NCBI GenBank assembly: GCA_030838265.1
Contig: JAUTXA010000191.1
Span: 1 to 9,660 of the forward strand
Source: Actinomycetota bacterium
Lineage (GTDB): Bacteria > Actinomycetota > Acidimicrobiia > Acidimicrobiales > BP-101
Length of the DNA: 9,660 bases
Direction: 5' to 3'
The translations under genes were made by a program, and so were the position numbers. Positions 4,875-9,660 of this stretch are shown here, one piece after another. Under the pieces are notes generated by a model, which was not told the DNA's origin, did not search any database, and saw nothing but the letters and a program-made list of their open reading frames with translations. Position 1 is the first letter of the stretch; every line of letters starts with the position of its first letter.

Positions 4875-5873
4875 CTAGAGCTCGTCGACGGTGGCGCCGT
4901 CGGAGGCGGTGAGGCGCCAGCCGGCGAGGGGTGAGGTTGGGTCGGCCAGGGCGACGACGCAGCCGCCGAAGCCTCCGCCGGTCATGCGGGCGCCGTAGAC
5001 CCCGGATGTGGCGGCGACCTTGGCCACCAGGTCGTCGATCACCGCGGTCGAGACCTCGAAGTCGTGGCGAAGGCTGGCGTGGCTCTCGTCCATGAGCCGA
5101 CCCGCCTCGAGGAGGTCGCCCGTCCGAAGGGCACCGGCGAAGGCCAGCACGCGGGCATTCTCGGTGACCACGTGGCGAGCCCGGCGCTGCAGGACAGGGT
5201 CGTCGAGACCGGCCACATCGTCGATGGTGGCATTGCGCAGCGGGCCGACGAGCCGGGCCGCGGCCTCGCACTCCGCCCGGCGCGCCGCGTAGGCCGAGGT
5301 GGCCAGCTCCCGCCGCTGCCCGGAGTCGACGACGACGACCGCGACCGAGTCGGGAATCTCGACGGGGGTGATATCGAGCGTGGCGCAGTCGATGAGCAAG
5401 GCGTGGCCCTCGACGCCCGCCAGCGAGGCCAGCTGGTCCATCACCCCGCACGGGACGCCGGACGCGGCCTGCTCGGCCTCCTGGCACAGGGCCGCGGTCT
5501 CGGCCGGCGTGCCCACGAAGCCCAACGCCAGGGCGAGAGCGACCTCGAGGGCGGCGCTCGACGAGAGCCCTGCGCCGATGGGGATCTCGGTGCGCACCGC
5601 GCCCACCATCCCCACCTCGGGACGGACCGTGCACACCACGCCGGCCACGTAGCGGGCCCACGGCGGCGTCATCGTGGCCGCGTCAGTGACGTGAAGGTCG
5701 ACGATGGCAGGCCCGTCGGCGTCGGGGGACTCGAGGACCACCCGCCGGCCGACCCGCTCGGCCACGATCGTGGTGCCCCGGTCGATGGCCATAGGCAGCA
5801 CCAGCCCGCCCGTGTAGTCGGTGTGGTCGCCGATGAGATTGACCCGACCGGGGGCGTAGGCCCTGACCCTCAC
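4875..5873 (-). CDS. galK: Galactokinase (GHMP family), short form
   Basis: It phosphorylates galactose at C1 with ATP in the cytoplasm, the entry step of the Leloir pathway. The 332-residue protein has every GHMP galactokinase motif: APGRVNLIGDHTDYTGG at 7-23 with the catalytic Arg at 10, the ATP loop PIGAGLSSSAALE at 98-110, the catalytic Asp at 146 in PCGVMDQLAS, and MTGGGFGGC at 297-305. GTG 5873 is chosen because it shares GTGA with the stop of the GH36 gene and leaves a protein that begins just before the first motif. The frame stays open further upstream, but only as a shadow of GH36. It is some 50 residues shorter than E. coli GalK, lacking the N-terminal extension. The usual GEHTDY reads GDHTDY here; that residue is near the sugar, so specificity could differ slightly. 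It is the last gene of the operon. A GalNAc or arabinose kinase is a less likely alternative. Confidence 0.9.
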   Translation of the reverse strand: MRVRAYAPGRVNLIGDHTDYTGGLVLPMAIDRGTTIVAERVGRRVVLESPDADGPAIVDLHVTDAATMTPPWARYVAGVVCTVRPEVGMVGAVRTEIPIGAGLSSSAALEVALALALGFVGTPAETAALCQEAEQAASGVPCGVMDQLASLAGVEGHALLIDCATLDITPVEIPDSVAVVVVDSGQRRELATSAYAARRAECEAAARLVGPLRNATIDDVAGLDDPVLQRRARHVVTENARVLAFAGALRTGDLLEAGRLMDESHASLRHDFEVSTAVIDDLVAKVAATSGVYGARMTGGGFGGCVVALADPTSPLAGWRLTASDGATVDEL

Positions 5874-7414
5874 AGCTCCCACCCGACGGCCTGGCCGCTC
5901 ACGACGATCGGGTCGGCGAAGGGGTCGGCGATGTCGAGCGGCCGGTCCCGATCGGCGATGGCGGCCCGCACCCGATCGACGATGGCCCACTCGTCGGCCC
6001 CGTAGTGCTCGAGGTCGTCCGACAACACGACGAACGCGCCGGACGCGGCCACCGCGTGCACCAGAGCGTCCCGTCCGGCCGCCGGCAGCCGCGTCAGCAG
6101 CAGGCAGTCAGGGTCGTTGATCCAGAGGCGCCGGTGCAACGGGGCGCGCAGCACGCTGGCCTGGATGGCGTTGACCGCGGCGGGCGCCGACTCGCGATAG
6201 CCAGGCCAGGAAGCGGCGGGCTCCCACACCGGGGCCACGTCAGGGGACACCCGCATGGCGTCGACGATGCCGACCGCGGGGCCGAAGGGGCAGCCGCATC
6301 CGAGGAGGAAGGCATCGTCGCCGATCCCGTCCCGCACGGCGAGCAAGCCGGCCCGCAGGGCCTGGGCGCGCGTCGCTGACGAGTCGTGGCGCGATCCCTC
6401 GAGGGCGGCGGCGTAGCAGAAGTCGATCTTGTGATAGCCGTAGCCGAGCGCGGTCAGCCGGGCGTAGAGATCGCGCAGGTGGTCGAGCACCTCGGCTTGC
6501 GTGGTGTCGAGGGCGAAGGCCCACCCGCCCCCTCCCTCGAGGTTGTAGGCGGCCCGCAGTGGGTGGCCGCTGTGATGGCGCACGACCCAATCGGGGTGGT
6601 CCGCGTAGAGGCGGCTGTTCTCGCCGGCGAGGAAGGGCGCCGTCCAGAGGCCAGGCCGGCAGCCGGCCTCTGCGATCTCAACGGCCAAGGCCGACACGGC
6701 TCCCTCCCAACCCGGCGCGGCGTCGAACCAGTCACCGATGGCGGACTGGTACCCGTCGTCGATCTGGACCAGCTCGATGTCATGGGCGGCGCACAGCTTG
6801 AGGTTGCGGCGGATGTCGTCGGGCGTCACCGAAGCGAAGTACTGGTACCACGAGCACCACCCAACTGGCGCGTGACCCGCGGCCCGCGCCCCGCCCTCCG
6901 CCGAGGCGGCCCACAAGTCGACGTACTCCGAATACAACGGACCCGGGTCACCCGTCGCGACCCACAGGGGGTCGAGGGCGAACGTCTCACCCGCGGCGAG
7001 CGAGATGTCATCGAGGAGCGCGGTGGCCACGACCGAGCCGTCGACGGGGTCCACGGTGACCGTGCCCAGGTGCTGCGTCCCACCGAGCCATCCGGCGACG
7101 CCGCCATCGGTGACGAGGAATTGATCGCCCCCGACCCGCGCCCCGGCGTCGCCGATGCAGGCCTGGTGCATCCCCCGCGCCGTGTCGGGCAACGACAACC
7201 TCTCGGGACGGACGTCGTCGGGCCGACAGCGCCGCACCACCGACCACGACTGGTAGCCCTGCTCGAGGATGGTCTCGGGGCCGGCCAGGTCGGCGACGGC
7301 GATCGACACGGCATCGACCGTGGTGTCGCGCTCGGCCCGCACCACCACGTCGATCCGGGTGCCACTGCCGTCCGCCGACGAGTGGCGCGACAGCGAGTAC
7401 CCCGGCTCGGTCAT
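5870..7414 (-). CDS. Alpha-galactosidase, glycoside hydrolase family 36
   Basis: It removes terminal alpha-linked galactose by a retaining mechanism. The 514-residue protein has an N-terminal beta-sandwich region (about 1-160, with EQGYQSWS at 51-58), then a TIM barrel opening with GWCSWYQYF at 185-193 and QIDDGYQ at 217-223. HKIDF at 328-332 carries the expected nucleophile Asp331, and MRVSPDVAP at 387-395 carries the acid/base Asp392. WINDPDC at 431-437 follows. There is no signal peptide, so it works on imported oligosaccharides. ATG 7414 shares ATGA with the GH1 stop and no Shine-Dalgarno is visible, so translation is probably coupled to GH1. The frame remains open upstream to 8713, but that stretch is antisense-like and lies under GH1. 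At about 510 residues it is shorter than the ~700-residue raffinose-type GH36 enzymes and is closer to the compact GH36 clades. Specificity for galactose is supported by the adjacent galK. Confidence 0.88.
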   Translation of the reverse strand: MTEPGYSLSRHSSADGSGTRIDVVVRAERDTTVDAVSIAVADLAGPETILEQGYQSWSVVRRCRPDDVRPERLSLPDTARGMHQACIGDAGARVGGDQFLVTDGGVAGWLGGTQHLGTVTVDPVDGSVVATALLDDISLAAGETFALDPLWVATGDPGPLYSEYVDLWAASAEGGARAAGHAPVGWCSWYQYFASVTPDDIRRNLKLCAAHDIELVQIDDGYQSAIGDWFDAAPGWEGAVSALAVEIAEAGCRPGLWTAPFLAGENSRLYADHPDWVVRHHSGHPLRAAYNLEGGGGWAFALDTTQAEVLDHLRDLYARLTALGYGYHKIDFCYAAALEGSRHDSSATRAQALRAGLLAVRDGIGDDAFLLGCGCPFGPAVGIVDAMRVSPDVAPVWEPAASWPGYRESAPAAVNAIQASVLRAPLHRRLWINDPDCLLLTRLPAAGRDALVHAVAASGAFVVLSDDLEHYGADEWAIVDRVRAAIADRDRPLDIADPFADPIVVSGQAVGWEL

Positions 7415-8826
7415 CGCAGGACGGAGAGGTCGCCCGCCCGCAGCCCGTCGGCGATGCGCTTGTAGGTGCCGGCCGCGTCGGCTCCCATCGAGTCGAGCTT
7501 GCTCCAGCGCAGGCCGCGCTCGCGGTCGATGCCATACAAGCCGAAGCGCGGCTCGTACGAGCCCCACTCGTAGTTGTCGGCCAGACACCAGTGCCAGTAG
7601 CCCGTCACCGGCGTCCCACCTTGCATGGCCCGCACCATGGCGGCCAGGTTCTCGCGCAGGTAGCGGACCCGATCCCATCCGTCGGCCCGCGGGAACGACC
7701 GTCCGTGCTTCACCCGGTTGCAGAGGCCGTTCTCGACCACCCAGAGATCGAGACCGGGCTGGTGGTTCAGCCCGCAGTAGCGGGTGAAGCCATCGGGGTC
7801 GGGCGGGTCGTCCCACAACATCCGAGCCGGGAGCCAGTTGCGACCGCCGGCGGTGCGATGGCCGGGCAGCCGGATGTGGTTGCTGGTGGTGGGGTCGTAG
7901 TAGTCGATGGCCACCACGTCGAGCGACCGCGCATGGGGGCTCTCGTAGATGGCGTGGACAGCCCGCGGCAGGGCCTGCTCGAGACGGATCGATCTCTGGG
8001 CCCACCGCCGCAAGACCGACTCGGTCACCCGGTGGGGCGGCTCGGGGAGGCGGCCGTAGTAGTCGGCCCGCCGGTCCGAGAGCCACGCCCCCAGCTGATC
8101 GCGGCCGACGCCCTCGCCCCGAGCCAGCAGCACGTCGACCAGCAGCCGGTCGATCTCGTAGACCGAGAACGGGAAGTTGTTGGTGGTCACGGTGGCGTCG
8201 GGCTGCTGCTCCTTCACGACCTCGTAGGCCAGGACGTGGCCGGCCAGCATGTGGTCGAGGGTGCGGACGGCGGCCGCCACGTCGAAGCGCCGTCCCGGAG
8301 GGAACACCCCGGTGAGGTAGGTCTGGAGGGCGTAGATGTTGATCTCGTTGAGGGTCACCCAGTTGTGGCAGCGGTCGCCGAAGGCCAACAACGCGACGGC
8401 CACCCACTCGGCGAAGCGGTCGGGACTGTCGGTGTCGAGCCAGAAGTCGACGCCGAGCCAGGCCGGGTGGGTGAAGTGGTGGAAGGTGACGAGGGGCTCG
8501 AGCCCCCGTTCGTGGCAGGCGTCGAGGATGGCCCGGTAGCGGTCGATGGCGTCGCCGTCGAGGTCGCCCTCGGTCGGCTCGCAGCGGGCCCACTCCACGC
8601 TGAGCCGGAACGAGTCGCACCCGGCGGCGGCGGCCAGGTCGAGCTGGTGCTCGTAGTCGTTCCAGAAGTCGAGGGCCACACCGGAGGGCTCGACCCGCCC
8701 GTCGGCCTCCCACTGGGCCCAGTTGTTGGCCGCCTCACCGGGGCCGTTGTAGCCGCCCTCGATCTGGAAGCCGGCGGTGGCCACGCCGAAGCGAAAGCCG
8801 TCGGGGAGGCGAAAGTCCTCGGCCAT
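7411..8826 (-). CDS. Family 1 glycoside hydrolase (beta-glucosidase/beta-galactosidase)
   Basis: It is a retaining beta-glycosidase that releases terminal beta-glucose or beta-galactose. The 471-residue length is normal for GH1. The N-terminal signature is FRFGVATAGFQIEGG (11-25). TFHHFTHP lies at 114-121, the acid/base Glu161 is in TLNEIN, the nucleophile Glu365 is in VVENGL, and the sugar-binding end of the barrel is NYEWGSYEPRFGL (418-430). The catalytic motifs differ from the common TFNEP and ITENG, but both glutamates are kept. No signal peptide is present, so it acts in the cytoplasm. ATG 8826 has GAGGA nine bases upstream. As first gene of the GH1-GH36-galK operon, its substrate is more likely a beta-galactoside than sequence alone would say. 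The gene starts 35 bp from the divergent cupin gene, so the two promoters overlap. Confidence 0.92.
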   Translation of the reverse strand: MAEDFRLPDGFRFGVATAGFQIEGGYNGPGEAANNWAQWEADGRVEPSGVALDFWNDYEHQLDLAAAAGCDSFRLSVEWARCEPTEGDLDGDAIDRYRAILDACHERGLEPLVTFHHFTHPAWLGVDFWLDTDSPDRFAEWVAVALLAFGDRCHNWVTLNEINIYALQTYLTGVFPPGRRFDVAAAVRTLDHMLAGHVLAYEVVKEQQPDATVTTNNFPFSVYEIDRLLVDVLLARGEGVGRDQLGAWLSDRRADYYGRLPEPPHRVTESVLRRWAQRSIRLEQALPRAVHAIYESPHARSLDVVAIDYYDPTTSNHIRLPGHRTAGGRNWLPARMLWDDPPDPDGFTRYCGLNHQPGLDLWVVENGLCNRVKHGRSFPRADGWDRVRYLRENLAAMVRAMQGGTPVTGYWHWCLADNYEWGSYEPRFGLYGIDRERGLRWSKLDSMGADAAGTYKRIADGLRAGDLSVLR

Positions 8827-8835
8827 GGCTTGGCA

Positions 8836-8840
8836 TCCTC
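8836..8840 (-). promoter_or_regulatory. Ribosome binding site of the GH1 operon
   Basis: GAGGA on the minus strand lies nine bases before ATG 8826. It is the only recognisable Shine-Dalgarno in the operon's leader; the two downstream genes rely on 4-bp overlaps. Confidence 0.55.
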
Positions 8841-8849
8841 GCGCGCCCC

Positions 8850-8864
8850 TACGCTGGAGAGGTG
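8850..8864 (+). promoter_or_regulatory. Probable leaderless promoter of the cupin gene
   Basis: TACGCT at 8850-8855, six bases, then GTG 8862: the same hexamer and spacing as at 1196-1210. TTGGCA at 8830-8835 resembles a -35 box, but the 14-bp gap is short. GGAGAG touches the GTG with no spacing, so it is unlikely to act as a normal ribosome binding site. Confidence 0.5.
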
Positions 8865-9428
8865 CTTGATCTCGACCAGCTGGTTCTCGACTGCAGCGCG
8901 GCGATGGCCGATGACGACCGGATGCGGGCCCTGCGCCCCGTCCTCGACCGGGTTGCCGCCGACCCCACGGGCGCGGCCGCGGCGGTGGGTGAGCCCGGGG
9001 TGGGCGGCCTCGGCGTGATCCACCGCTCGCCCACGCTGACCATCCTCAACGTGGTGTGGTCACCCGCCACCCACATGCCCCCGCACGACCACCGGATGTC
9101 GGCCGGGATCGTCGTCTACGGGGGACGGGAGGACAACGACTTCTACCGCCGCCCGCCCGCGGCCAACGGAACCCGAGGGGATGGGGTCGAGCCGGCCGGC
9201 GGTCGCACCCTGACTGCGGGTGACGTCCTCATGCTGGGCGACGACGCCATCCATGGCGTGCGCAGCCACCCCGATCGCTACACCGGCGCCATCCACGTCT
9301 ACGCCGGCGACTTCTTCGACCGCGAGCGCTGCATGTGGTCGCCCGAGGACGGCTCCCTCATCGCCGACCCGCCCGAGCCCGGCGACGTCATCGCCGAGGC
9401 CGAGCGCCGCTGGCAAGCCCGCCGCTGA
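8862..9428 (+). CDS. Cysteine-dioxygenase-like cupin, non-heme iron enzyme
   Basis: This 188-residue protein has the double-stranded beta-helix fold of the thiol dioxygenase family, whose known members oxidise cysteine or related thiols to sulfinates using Fe(II) and O2. Seen directly: the first metal motif PHDH with His75 and His77, a GGREDNDFY strand in place of the usual cupin glutamate, the third ligand candidate His131 in DDAIHGV, and H145-x-Y147, which matches the His-x-Tyr pair of the family's active-site triad. The serine that precedes this pair in mammalian enzymes is Ala143, and the cysteine that forms the Cys-Tyr crosslink in mammals has no equivalent, as in many bacterial forms. 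Arg55 could bind a carboxylate, though that alignment is uncertain. Start GTG 8862 is supported by the leaderless-type promoter. The substrate could be cysteine, 3-mercaptopropionate or another small molecule. It is divergent from the sugar operon with no obvious functional tie. Confidence 0.8.
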   Translation: MLDLDQLVLDCSAAMADDDRMRALRPVLDRVAADPTGAAAAVGEPGVGGLGVIHRSPTLTILNVVWSPATHMPPHDHRMSAGIVVYGGREDNDFYRRPPAANGTRGDGVEPAGGRTLTAGDVLMLGDDAIHGVRSHPDRYTGAIHVYAGDFFDRERCMWSPEDGSLIADPPEPGDVIAEAERRWQARR

Positions 9429-9443
9429 TCAGGCCTGCGGCGG

Positions 9444-9660
9444 TCAACCCGGCGGTGGCACCGCGCCCCGCGTATCGGTGACCGGGTGGCGGGCTCGGTA
9501 TCGACGGGCCAGGCCGCGGATCACCCACCACGCCAACGCCACGACGGGGATGAAGGGCAAGAGGAACAGCAGCACCACCAGCAGCCCGCGGAGCACATTG
9601 AGGAGGGCGAAGAAACCGGCGCGGAGGGCATCGCCGGGGCTGGCCAGCCCCTTGCTCACC
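9444..9660 (-). CDS. C-terminal membrane segment of a DUF4349-like protein (5' end outside the window)
   Basis: Only the last ~71 residues are visible; the frame is open to the right edge. They form a short amphipathic stretch (DALRAGFFALLNVLRG), one strongly hydrophobic helix (about visible residues 26-48, LLVVLLFLLPFIPVVALAWW), and a basic tail (RGLARRYRARHP). Ending in a wide hydrophobic helix and an Arg-rich cytoplasmic tail is typical of the C-terminus of DUF4349 membrane proteins, whose role is not established. The family call rests on this tail alone and is tentative; a membrane protein is safe. It converges on the cupin gene with only 15 bp between the two stops. Confidence 0.6.
   Translation of the reverse strand, partial: VSKGLASPGDALRAGFFALLNVLRGLLVVLLFLLPFIPVVALAWWVIRGLARRYRARHPVTDTRGAVPPPG

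Noticed and set aside
3347..4912. 521-codon plus-strand frame antisense to the secreted-repeat gene
   Set aside because: It is rich in GVG/GRR/HRD-type shadow sequence, while the opposite strand encodes a signal peptide and clear repeats.
7415..8713. Upstream extension of the GH36 frame, giving a 947-residue protein
   Set aside because: The extra ~430 residues are Arg/Pro-rich shadow sequence of the GH1 gene. The ATG at 7414 with ATGA overlap precedes the true N-terminus.
7591..9018. 475-codon plus-strand frame antisense to GH1
   Set aside because: Val/Gly-rich shadow with no domain; GH1 on the other strand has both catalytic motifs.
9422..9443. Possible shared terminator between the convergent cupin and DUF4349-like genes
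   Set aside because: Only a four-base GC stem (CCGC/GCGG) with no T tract in a 15-bp gap; not convincing.

Overview
The window is GC-rich DNA whose coding frames end mostly in G or C, with frequent GTG starts, 4-bp gene overlaps and two probable leaderless starts. Together with the gene families seen (PH-SHOCT membrane protein, DUF4349-like tail, winged-helix orphan) this points to a free-living actinobacterium. Class Acidimicrobiia is my best guess, but it is an inference from style and not from a marker gene.

Layout. Positions 1-263 hold the 3' end of a D-alanine--D-alanine ligase. A 161-bp gap follows, with an inverted pair of TTTTCCACA sites (DnaA-box-like). Then come a stand-alone EAL-domain c-di-GMP phosphodiesterase (425-1189) and a PH-domain/SHOCT membrane protein (1208-1822), both on the plus strand. 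Facing them on the minus strand is an unnamed coiled-coil plus winged-helix protein (start 2459) whose open frame runs on antisense through the end of the PH-SHOCT gene. Its upstream region (2460-2821) is the main gene-free stretch. It holds three 9-bp iterons, a C-rich block, a perfect 38-bp palindrome built from nested smaller palindromes, and a G-rich block. Next on the minus strand is a secreted protein of tandem Ig-like repeats with paired cysteines (2822-4795).

Positions 4875-8826 (minus strand) form a compact three-gene sugar operon: GH1 beta-glycosidase, GH36 alpha-galactosidase, then galactokinase. Each junction is a 4-bp stop/start overlap, so the three proteins are probably made together. 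The pathway implied is release of galactose from alpha- and beta-galactosides and its phosphorylation to galactose-1-phosphate. No transporter, regulator, galT or galE is visible here. Divergent from the operon, across only 35 bp, is a cysteine-dioxygenase-like cupin (8862-9428, plus). The window closes with the C-terminal membrane segment of a minus-strand protein that resembles DUF4349 proteins.

No rRNA, tRNA, CRISPR array, insertion sequence or phage gene was recognised. The most unusual material is non-coding: the nested palindrome with strand-switching G/C tracts, the iterons in front of the winged-helix gene, and the matched pair of leaderless promoters (TACGCT, six bases, GTG). No clearly new multi-gene system is evident.
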